Source: Volvariella volvacea V23
Lineage: Eukaryota > Basidiomycota > Agaricomycetes > Agaricales > Pluteaceae
Assembly: GCA_000349905.1 (NCBI GenBank)
Contig: KB722743.1
Coordinates: 1,100,252 to 1,164,251 of the forward strand
Length of the DNA: 64,000 bases
Direction of reading: 5' to 3'
Position numbers and translations under genes: made by a program. Position 1 is the stretch's first letter, and every line of letters begins with the position of its first letter. The notes under the pieces are model-generated. The model searched no databases, had not been told where the DNA came from, and worked only from the letters and a program-made list of their open reading frames with translations. Positions 34,103-43,946 of the stretch are shown here, piece after piece.

Positions 34103-34942
34103 ATGTACTCACCCAGAAACAACTCGTTCAACGCTCCTTCGTTCGCAGGCGGCACCTACCAGCAGATGAACGACGGAAACAATTACGCTGCCCCCGACCA
34201 ATATGGGCGCATGAACCCGCCATACCATGGTTCGGTGTCATCCATCACACACCCACGTGGCCTCTGACGCGTTTTTTAGATGTCCAGGGGCAGACAGTTC
34301 CCAGCCCATACCAAGTCGTAGTCTCACCCCCACAGACCACGCCTCACAATCCCCATGTTGGTTCCGGGACCGTCAACCCCAACTTACTTCACGCCCATCC
34401 AATGCAGACGCAAGTCGGTCAGGGAGTCTACTACGGTCAAGGCTCGCCGCCGTTCGACATGGGGCCAATGCCAGTGGCTGCTCAGGAGGCATATCCAGCC
34501 TACCCGAACGCTGGACAGCCGTACAATGCGCAATTCATCACGCCGCCGCCCAGCCCAACCAGCTCTTCCTCCGGGTACAGCCCCAATCCCGAGTACGGGG
34601 ACGCAAGCGGCAACACTTTTCGCGACAACGTAGGCTCTCCTGCAATGACTGAGGCCGCGCGTCGTCGGCGCTCTAGTGGGTCTGTTGCCCAATTCGTGTG
34701 CGATTCCTGTGGAAAGGACTTTACGGCCAAGCACAACTTGAAACGTGAGTTGTCAACACTCTGGTTGTGTGAGACTTGCTAAGAGGGATGGCTCCACCGT
34801 TTTAGACCACATGAACGCCCACAACAACTTGAAAGTTCCTTGCCCAAAGTGTGGAAACACAGTTGGAACGAAACATGACCTGAAGCGTCACACTCGAAGC
34901 TGCCGATCCAATCCGGGACCGAATGAAGGGGTGGCCAACTGA
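34103..34942 (+). CDS. Small C2H2 zinc-finger protein 3
   Basis: Three exons (34103-34229, 34280-34744, 34806-34942) give 242 residues. The N-terminus is Asn/Tyr/Gln/Pro-rich (MYSPRNNSFNAPSF), giving a disordered activation-type region. Finger 1 is CDSCGKDFTAKHNLKHHMNA then H. Finger 2 is CPKCGNTVGTKHDLKRHTRS ending in C. The tail is RSNPGPNEGVAN. The second intron splits finger 1 in phase 1 right after Asn-Leu-Lys, as in genes 2, 4 and 5. The first intron uses a poor donor (GTTCGG, 34230-34279, 50 bases), which I chose because it restores frame into DVQGQTVPSPY; this junction is the weakest part of the model. Nuclear regulator by inference. Confidence 0.75.
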
Positions 34943-36430
34943 GTACCACCCTTGATCCCACCGCTTGGAGCGATCGTAGAGATATGTAGATGCCTGGTTC
35001 GCTTAACCTAGATGCTTTGTATTGTAGATCCGCTAGTTAATAACGTTAATATCTGCTTTCGGAGGTAAAGAACGAATACGTACGTGAAATTTCTTGGTTG
35101 GTACGTATCGTATGGGGACTGAGCCCAATATGGTTGAGTTTGGCGAAAAAAATTTTTTCTCGCACCCAAAAGCGCTCGAGCAATCTTGACGGATCTGAAG
35201 CTGGGGGAACAGGGAATAACGTTATAGGGACGATAGAATTGAGGGACAGAGGGATTCGGTAGCGGTCACTGAATGGTACCCAAGGCCTAGTTGGGGCGAG
35301 GGCAAACGGCTTTCCGGACCTGTAGCTTCAGCACAGACAGAAGGAGGGGGGCTTGCGATACGCGGAGGACTGTTTTGGCCCGAGTAATGCCTGGGTGGCA
35401 GAAGCCACAGAGGACGGACAACGAGGTGAGCTTGTGCCATTTCAGTTGATGCCGAGAGCAAGGCAGCTGAAGCCTAAACTGTCGGCTGTGTCTTTAGACC
35501 GCGTTCTAGGAGACTCTCCCGAGAACATACGACCTTTTCGAGTGCCGGTCCCCGCAGTGGTGGTTTGCAGGAAGTAATTGATTCACTTCAACGTGGAAGC
35601 CGCGCGCGAGCTGCGTGACGTGCGACGCGTTACAGATGGCTACATCACACCCCCTCCGCCTTTTTGGCAGTGAATCTGATGCATGCACTGCCATCGAGAA
35701 CACAAGCCGTGTAGAAGCTGGCAAATAGTCGCAACAGAGGTGTCCACCCCACGTACAAGCAGTCGTCGTTGATGAAAACATTCCGTGTTTAGCTTAGCAG
35801 TACGTGAACAAAAAACTGCGCTAAAATAACTTAGATGGACCTAGAGATCTTTAGACCCTTAACGCGCCCTCCACTGCAATGGGATTGTGGGTCTGAAGCA
35901 GCATGCCCAACCCACGAAGTGTCCAGAGCCGGTCAGAGTCAGCGAAACTCCTAGCTGTGAAAAAGCATGTTCTCCCCGTTTATATCCACCTTGATGTCCC
36001 AAAGGTGAAGGGTGGCTTTGTGAGGATAGGTAGCAAGCCCGCAAATGTGGGCTGACAGCAAATGGCGAATGGAGGCACTCCGGCTTTCGGTCCAGAGCAA
36101 ACGCTCAAGATTTCACCTTGCGCGCCCAGGCAGGTGGTCTGGGTGTGGAGATTGTGCTGACTCACTGGGTTTAGAGCCATTCGTCCATACACTATTAAGG
36201 TTCCAATCCGGACACGCTTGCAGAGAAATCTGACCTCGGGAAGTACAAGATAATGGATCTTGGGGGAAAGGGGGTCACGCTTTGATGATGCGCTTGTTTG
36301 GTGTTGCAGGGGTAACACGAGGCCAAACCTCCCCCGTTGCCACACATTCCGTCCTTCCTGCGACACTACCTGCAGCCATCCCATTTAATTATTATCCGTT
36401 TCTCTCGACAACAAATTAATATTTACTAGA
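34943..36430. other. Gene-poor spacer
   Basis: 1.5 kb with only short frames on both strands and no motifs. The end of this stretch (TTTAATTATTATCC) is AT-rich and may hold the promoter of zinc-finger gene 4. Confidence 0.4.
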
Positions 36431-37499
36431 ATGGCTCAGGAATCCCACAACAGCATCCCTCCAAGCACACTACTTAAAGCAAAACGGTCCATCATCAAGC
36501 ACCAACTACCCTCCACTAGCACTCGAGTCATAGACNNNNNNNNNNNNNNNNNNNNNNNNNNNNNNNNNNNNNNNNNNNNNNNNNNNNNNNNNNNNNNNNN
36601 NNNNNNNNNNNNNNNNNNNNNNNNNNNNNNNNNNNCTCCCACCAAGTCTTCAACTCTTATCATGAACTCCTCTTCCCATATGATGTCATTTGGTGGTACT
36701 GATGGTATGTGTCCTGAGTCTATACACTTGTCTTTGCTTACTTCTACAGGGAATCGCGTAGACTACGTGTCTGGAGGTAGCCCATCTCTCCACCCTAATT
36801 TTTCCGAGTTGTCCTCCTTGGATGAGATACCTCTCGGAGGCTTCTTTCCTAACGAACATGAACTCGGAAGAGAGGCACTATTTTCCGCCAACACCAACTT
36901 TTCGATGGCCCCGGCTATCATAGTTCACAGTCCCTCCAGCCAGGATTCGACCTACACCGAGTCGCAGAACGCCCTCCCTGCTTTTGCAAACTACGCGCCG
37001 CGCAACTGGATGCATCAAGCGCACGCTTCCTCTCCCCACCATCTTGCACCAATGTATCCCAGTCCCTCCTTGAGCGTGGGCACTTTGGATTCTAGCGACG
37101 ACAACTCGAGCCTCCCTCCCACACCACACTCCACATGGCTCATGGACCCTAGCTCCAGCCCCGCCATTCATCTTCACGAAATCGCTCCCCATTCTCCGCG
37201 AGGCCAAGTCGGGAGTGATAACGTCCTCAGAGCCGCCAGGACACGGCAGAAACGCCCCCACAAGTGGTTTTGTGAGGTACACGGCTGTCAAAGAGGGTTC
37301 ACCACCTACCAAAACTTGCGCAGTGCGTGTCTCTTTTACTTGATTGTGACAAACGACTCACGTCCTTGTCTCCTTAGACCACATCAACTTCCATAACAAG
37401 CACAGACCGTTTAGTTGTGAAGAGCCGGGATGTGGAAAACATTACTCCACCAAGTCGGATTTGAAGCGACACGCCAAGCGCAAGCATCCCTATGCCTAA
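36431..37499 (+). CDS. Small C2H2 zinc-finger protein 4 (contains assembly gap)
   Basis: It starts MAQESHNSIPPSTLLKAKRS at 36431 and enters a 100-N gap at 36536. After the gap the frame is open through a Ser/Pro/His-rich region to finger 1, CEVHGCQRGFTTYQNLRNHI ending NFH, and finger 2, CEEPGCGKHYSTKSDLKRHA ending KRKH, then PYA-stop. The intron 37323-37377 cuts finger 1 in phase 1 after Asn-Leu-Arg, the position shared by the group. Finger 2 keeps a normal last His, unlike genes 1, 2, 3 and 5. A second, 45-base GTATGT...ACAG interval (about 36704-36748) could be spliced or read through, since it keeps the frame. Frame across the gap cannot be proved. Confidence 0.75.
36536..36635. other. Assembly gap (100 N)
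   Basis: A placeholder of exactly 100 unknown bases inside the N-terminal region of zinc-finger gene 4. Confidence 0.95.
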
Positions 37500-40090
37500 T
37501 TCTGTTCTGCTTAATTTACCGCCATGCTCGACTTGCTATCTCATGATTTTCGCATCTATCGCATTAATACCCCATGTAAATGATACCTATAATTTCATGC
37601 ATCCCTTTGCATGTATTTACTTATCTATTGTTTCGATTTTGTAAGAGTTTCTGAATATAGTCATCTACGCTGGCCTTGTTCTTTTTGGAGGATTGAGCGA
37701 TGAGTTCCAGGGTTGAAAAGATGGCAGTGCAACCTGCGTGTGAATAAGGCGACGTACTGGATTCCATACAGAGCGTCACTCTCCTCAGCCTTCTCCTCCA
37801 ACACTGATTTGTACCGGATTCAATCCAGCATAGCCTCCGTTCAAATTGGCAAGTGGGCACTTTTCGACATATTCACCGGCGCCGCTCTTCTCTGCCTTCT
37901 TCTCCGACCACTTTTATGGTCCGTTGTCATGCACGCACAAGACATCTGATCAATCCGAGGGGAGATGGGTATACAACGAGGTGAGGACCGGAGGGGGGGA
38001 TGGGGGATGGGGGCCACGTTCCTTTGCATTGGATGCGCAGGGAGGCCGGCACGTTCCCCGGCTGACAGCGGGCGAGACCACATTTGTGTCTAGTCCCAAG
38101 TTTCCTTTGCTCAGCACCTGACCAGTGCACCTGTGCACGCCAATTAGCTCAATCCCAGTACTCGTATTCCAGCACTTGTCTCAATGCATCGCTTGCCACC
38201 CGCTTTCAGGTTTAATTGCCAACGCCCATATACGTCCCCACAACGCCCGCCCAACACGACATTGTTGGTACCAGTGCAACAAATTTCAGCTTGTTAATTA
38301 CCCATCCCCCCAGTCCTTGCAATTTTCGCTGTTCAGATCGATCAATGCGCGCTCGTTTACTGTCAATTGTGTCCGATGGAATTACGCTTTGGCGGTACCA
38401 GGCGCCTCTGATAGAAGCATCTCAACGCTGGAGATTCATCTGCGGCAGTTGCACCCTGGACATTGAAGTAGTATCACCTGGATCTGTAAGGAGTGGCCCG
38501 AGGGATGGGATGAGAGGCATGGTAAGCCCAGTGCCTGACCTGTCGACATATATACACTATGACCTCGTTGCACGATGCCCTCAGTCCTCCCTCGATAGCA
38601 TACGTTCGTCATGCCTTTCACTACACAAGCTCTTTCAACTACGAGTAATACGGAGCTCAGTTAATCTGCACCCACAATCGCATCTTCGTATCCCACATTT
38701 GTCCCTTCTACGCGCTCTTCTTTCTCTTCCCTATCCTCATGCACGCATTTAGCGTCCACTGCATCATTATTGAAGCGCTTGCCATCCGACGGATAAGAGA
38801 CCAATATTCCATGGACATCGGACACGCATTCGGGATGAATTTCTCTTCATCGGCGGATTAATTACATGCCTTGCGTGCTGTTGTCTATCGTAAACTATTG
38901 CCATCACCACTTGTACATTAGTAGCAATCATAATCCTTTGTGTTTGCCACGCCAATTCTGATCCGTTCGTTTAATGGTGGGCCCTAGTGACCTTAATGAG
39001 CTGATGCTACCTTTGTGCTACCAAAACATACACCAAAACATACAAAAACTTATTCATTCCGTTCCACGAGCCACGTCCAGCGAACTTCGAAGGGCTCTGA
39101 TCCACAAGGTTGGAAATGTTCATCACTGATGAACCTTTACTTGGAGAACGTTGATATTGACCTGATAAAGCAACTCTACAAATGACTCAAATTCGACGAA
39201 TACGCCAAGGTCTGGAATGAGAGCCAGGACTCTCATGGTTGTGCAATCAGATCCTTTGCGGAGAAGTCGCCGTTCCCGACATTGGCGGACTTGATTAGAC
39301 GCGGGCTTGCAGCATCTCCACCTCAAAGTATGCAGCACCGCGACGCCACTACACTTTATATCACCTATCAGCCTCCCATCAGGTAAGGGCTCCTCGGGGC
39401 GCTCTTTACCTCTCGAGTTATCGTTGCTTTATTGGCATGATGAAGCGGTGTCCTGACCTTGCAGGTACCTATATTCATCACAGCCTCGGAGCCATTGCTG
39501 CTTTCATTGGCTGAGTGACTCATGGGACAAGTCAGTGTACCGTGTATGCGTTCGAAAAAGGCAGGAGGACCTGCACCTCGTGGTCTCGGCATGCCAGAGC
39601 GGCTGTGATGCCATCTAAATGGAAGATTCCCGAGCGTCTAACGCCTCGCTCTCATTCCACGCCTCTCAATGCTATGATTGTCCTGCAGGCACAGAGAATG
39701 GCAGCGAGAGACATGGGATAATTAAAGTTTTTAAGAGCTGAATTGAGCTCTTCCCGACGATTGGTAGATAGGACGGGGCTAATTACATACTAGTGGGCGT
39801 GGGGGTGGCGAGCGAAAACTTACCCTTGGCCTTATCCTTTGTATCATTGTCTGTGTCCAATTCGTATCGCCTTGAGCGGCTACAAACACGTTGCAATTCT
39901 GTGGGTCCAATCATGCCGATAATCTCGATAATTGGCATAACCACTCGCGTCCCTCATTTGTTGTTTCTGTTTGCCAAGTCACGTCACTCAACAGGAGCCT
40001 CAACTTTAAAGAGTCGACTCTTAATGAGGGCGCAGTCAACAACTCTTCGCTACCTCCTCCCCTCCTCCTCCTCCCAGATATCTACCAAGC
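37500..40090. other. Gene-poor spacer
   Basis: 2.6 kb between zinc-finger genes 4 and 5. I see a TATATA element at about 38549 followed 61 bases later by a short ATG frame (MPFTTQALSTTSNTELS), reminiscent of the promoter spacing of neighbouring zinc-finger genes, but no finger-coding exon follows. Otherwise only short frames. Confidence 0.4.
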
Positions 40091-41661
40091 ATGGAAGCTC
40101 CAACCATCCTCATCGAAGCTCCCGCTGAAGACTTCTCGCGTTACTATAGTGGGATGGATTGGGAGGTGCCTGCCGGACCCGCTGACGCCACCGCACATAA
40201 TCCCTTTGCTTGCGACATTCTCGACGAGGGAGTGCTCGTGAGCAACTTTGAATCCATCACTTACGATGACGCGTCTCATAAACGTGAGTTTCTGGTGCTA
40301 ATTAGAGACGCTTAGATGATTGACGGTGTGTGGCGCAACCACAGACCCTTCACTCAGCATCCTCACTAGCGCCTCGTTGACTCCCTACAATCACCTGGCG
40401 CCACCTGAGCGTCATTTCTACTATTCTCCCATCTCAGAGCTATCAGCAAGCCCGTTCAGCTCGCCAGCTTCTACCGCTGGTAATAGCGTTGGATTACTAA
40501 GTCCGAATAGCGCAACGGGAGACGTCGAGGGCCTCATGCAAGGTAAATCCTATCATCTTCGTATCCCGCAATGGTTCGTCACTAACAGTTCTCAAGACGT
40601 TGAAGAAGACTTGTACACCTTATCATTGAATCCAGCTTCGCCCCAACCAGCGGAGCCGTTCAAGTCGTTTACGCCATCTTGCCTATCTCCCATTGGCACA
40701 CAACTCGCTGATTTCCCCGAAACGTCTGTGGAAGCACTACCAATCTTTAGGAGCACACAAACTTCACACCAGGCAACCTGCTCCCCTCAAGATGTGTGGG
40801 CTGAGAATGAAATCGACACGAGCCTCCACTCGTTCTGCTCCTTCCCAGAGGAAACGGGCAGCTCTAGCTTTACCGTCCAGGGAGATGCAACATACCGCGT
40901 CCAACACGCTGCTCCATCCATCCATTCAGCATCGTCAACCCCTGCAGTTTCTCCCATTTACGACACATTTCCTTCCTCTTCTCCAACTGTGGTGGAGGAG
41001 ATGAACCAGTTCATCACCGTCTCCTCCATCAGCATCAAGGGATCCTTTGAGGAACCCAATAGCCTATCACAAGCATCCCCAGCTGCGACGATCAGCGATA
41101 TCACCTCGTCAAAGGCGCGCCCCATCGCAGTCATCGCCCCTCGCAAATACAGTCAGAGAGGGCGAATCATCGGCCGCCTCGGCAACGCGAGCGCGCTCTC
41201 CACCAGCACCAGCACAAATCTCGGACACAGCGCCTCAATCGAATGGCATTCTGTCCAGAACGTCGCAAATCAAGCCATGGCTGGCACGTCGAAACCACGG
41301 AAAGCCAGAGTCGCGTCCGTCAAGACTATCCGGGCCTCCGAGGACAGACGGAGGAAGGAGGCAACGTTCATGTGCACCTTTGGGGATTGCACCCAGACGT
41401 TCACGGCCCGCCACAATCTACATAGTAAGTCACTTCCTGCTCCTCTTTACCCTCCCGTGCGATTGATAACACTTACCTTTAGACCACCTTAACTCACACA
41501 ACGATGTCAAACCCTTTGCTTGTAGTGCCTGCGGGAGGCGGTTCGGGACGAAATCCGTGCAGCAGCGGCATGCAAAGTCCATGTCTTGTTCCGGAAACGC
41601 GTCGCTTTCTGTCCGTAGCCATAGCGGTCGTCGCGGTCGTCGCTATAACCCCATCAAATAG
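40091..41661 (+). CDS. Small C2H2 zinc-finger protein 5
   Basis: Four exons (40091-40283, 40345-40542, 40597-41424, 41483-41661) give 465 residues, the largest of the small zinc-finger genes. The start MEAPTILIEAPAEDFSRYYS is acidic. About 370 Ser/Thr/Pro-rich residues follow, with a basic patch (RKYSQRGR) and RRRKEATFM before finger 1, CTFGDCTQTFTARHNLHNHL ending NSH. Finger 2 is CSACGRRFGTKSVQQRHAKS ending MSC, with Cys as last ligand. The tail is very basic (SHSGRRGRRYNPIK), a possible nuclear localisation signal. The third intron splits finger 1 in phase 1 after Asn-Leu-His, the group position. The second intron (54 bases) keeps frame if retained, but its CTAAC branch-like site favours splicing. 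Nuclear regulator by inference. Confidence 0.82.
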
Positions 41662-43946
41662 CACACTCCCCTACACTTTCCTCAACTACCATTTCTCTCT
41701 CCCCCTCTTCAATTGAATGTATTTCTTGTTCTCTCGGGTTAATGCGGAACTCGCTACTCCTTTGCTGTATCATATACTCTCCGTTCATTTCTCTCCACTC
41801 GACTCCCCCCCCTTACGTAGCAACACTCTGATACCCTTTCTGAAGCATCTACTATTTCCTTGTCTCCTCCCCCCTTGCATATAGATACGCATCATCTCTC
41901 CCTCCTCTCTCTGTATGTCCAAGGAACGACTTTGCATGAATTTTCCAAACTAAATCTCTCTCCTCCCACAACCCAACTATGTCCCCCCACTCCAAAGCTC
42001 ACTCACCTTTGACATCTCCAAATGGTAAATTTTTTTCTGATGTCTCAGCGTTGATCTGCGCTCCCCCCAAACGAGAACAATAGCATTTCAAAGGGCCGAT
42101 CACTGAACCAAAAAAAAAAGAATCCATGCAGAATCCTCAACACGTTGTCATTGTGGGCATGATATCAGTTGCGTAGGGCCGCATTAACCCCTGTACACTT
42201 TCCATTCGGGTTCACAAAGCAATCGTGGATTTCAATTTGGTTCACGTAAATGAGAAATGGTGCCTAAGGACGGATGTTGGTATGGGGGAAGAAGCAATTC
42301 GTGGAGGCGGTGTGGATAGTCGTCGTGAGAGTGTAGGGTCGGATAGCATAGGATTGGTCTACAGCTTGTCAAACACTTACCTCGCCTAATGGAGAACAGG
42401 GGCACGTCGAGCCAATCTTCAGGTTGGGATGGGATAGGGAGGAAAGAGGTAAATTTGTCGTGTGCTTTGGATCTGTGGCGTTCTGCGTTCTGCATTCAGC
42501 ACATACCCATAGGGCAAAATCGGGGAAGGAAGGGACCATGGATGTCTCCGAGTCCGTCCAAGCGGCGTTTCTCAGCATATGTAGAGACAACAACAGAGGA
42601 CAACCAACACACCGTTTGCACACCGTTTCTGGTTTGATGAAAGAATGGTTGCGCCGCTAAACGAACACAGGCAACGGAGTTGGAGCTGGGAGGTCAAGGT
42701 GGCCGAACGAACCCCCCCAAAGCCATCCATCGAGATCGAGAGCTCTGGATTTAGAAACGGGAGCGATGCGCTTTGACGAAACCTAGACTAGTGCCCGCAC
42801 GCGTCCCATGTAATTTTTCCCAAATAAGCGTGAAAAATGGAATATATGCTGTTGGGCTCGTACACCAATTCGGACCGGGAGAACCCTTTTGTACCTCTGA
42901 ATTCCCGCCCAGCCACTGCTCACTGGTTGCGCCGCTGGAAGGGGCTTATCAGAGGACGGAATATCCCGAGGCACTGCCCTCAGTGGCCCTAGTGCACATG
43001 CCTGAACGCGTCGAAAACGAGCACTCACGGTGTTAACGATGGGCAAGTAGCCCCAAACTACATAGATCCCCCACACAGAACCACAGGTGTGGGAGGGTGA
43101 AGAACGCGAGGAATTTTCCTTTCCGGAGTTGACTGTATTAGTGTCGTCGAAACTCGCAGCTTGGCTCGGGAACGGCAGTGCTATGTCGACTTTTTGAGCG
43201 CGCAAAGCAACTGAACAGGAATATACCTTACGGTCACCTTCTAATACAGGCGGATAGTGAAGACCATCCCTCTTCCCTTGACCGATTTGGGTAGATGCGG
43301 CCCTCAATAGAGGTGTGTGGCAGAAAGGGTGGCGAAAAAATTGTTTCACTGCATTCGATGCTTCGCCGGGAAACCTTTTTGACATTCACCTATAGCACAG
43401 ATCGCGTAGTATTTCACTTTGAAATTCTCAACTTGGCTAACTTGTGCTTGAGCTGCAAGACTAAAAGAGTTTAACTCACTTGTCCATAACAAGATCAATA
43501 TGGAGGGATCGCGGGAAGTAGCTTATAGTCTCTATACAGGCACGACGAGCGAAATTCGAGCAATCGCGATATTCCCACGTCGGTGGCTGGGGCTTTGTTT
43601 CTGGGCAATGCCGCCCATCGTTGCGAACGAAACACGTGTCCACCACCCACTTCTGCGTCTGAATGGCTGCGTCTGAATATTAATTCATTCCCATGGTATA
43701 CTTTCCGCGCAGTAGAATATATGATCATGAACAAGAAGCGACACAATGGAAAACGCAAACAGGACGGGCAGGAGATGGGGGAGGACGACATGGGAGGTGG
43801 TGGAGCAGCGGAGAGTGAAAGGTGGCTACTACGTATGGTACTCAGCATGCAGGGAGCAACCCTAAGCTGGTATGGCCATCAACAATATATTACCTGACTC
43901 CCGGAAGGTCTGGTGCTGCAAGCTCGTTGCACTCGTCTGATCGCCC
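41662..43946. other. Gene-poor spacer with one long open frame
   Basis: The first 400 bases are C/T-rich and fit the 3' UTR of zinc-finger gene 5. A 200-codon minus-strand frame lies at 42783-43385 (listed separately). Nothing else is supported. Confidence 0.4.
42783..43385 (-). CDS. Uncertain open frame of 200 codons
   Basis: An uninterrupted frame from ATG at 43385 (MSKRFPGEASNAVKQFFRHP) to stop at 42783. Its composition is basic and mixed, without signal peptide, membrane segment or recognised motif. Frames of this length are uncommon by chance but not impossible in 64 kb, and no intron supports it, which is unusual for this genome. Treat as doubtful. Confidence 0.2.
   Translation of the reverse strand: MSKRFPGEASNAVKQFFRHPFCHTPLLRAASTQIGQGKRDGLHYPPVLEGDRKVYSCSVALRAQKVDIALPFPSQAASFDDTNTVNSGKENSSRSSPSHTCGSVWGIYVVWGYLPIVNTVSARFRRVQACALGPLRAVPRDIPSSDKPLPAAQPVSSGWAGIQRYKRVLPVRIGVRAQQHIFHFSRLFGKNYMGRVRALV

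Noticed and set aside
38216..38752. 178-codon plus-strand open frame
   Set aside because: It begins with TTG, has no ATG near its start, no splice support and no recognisable motif.
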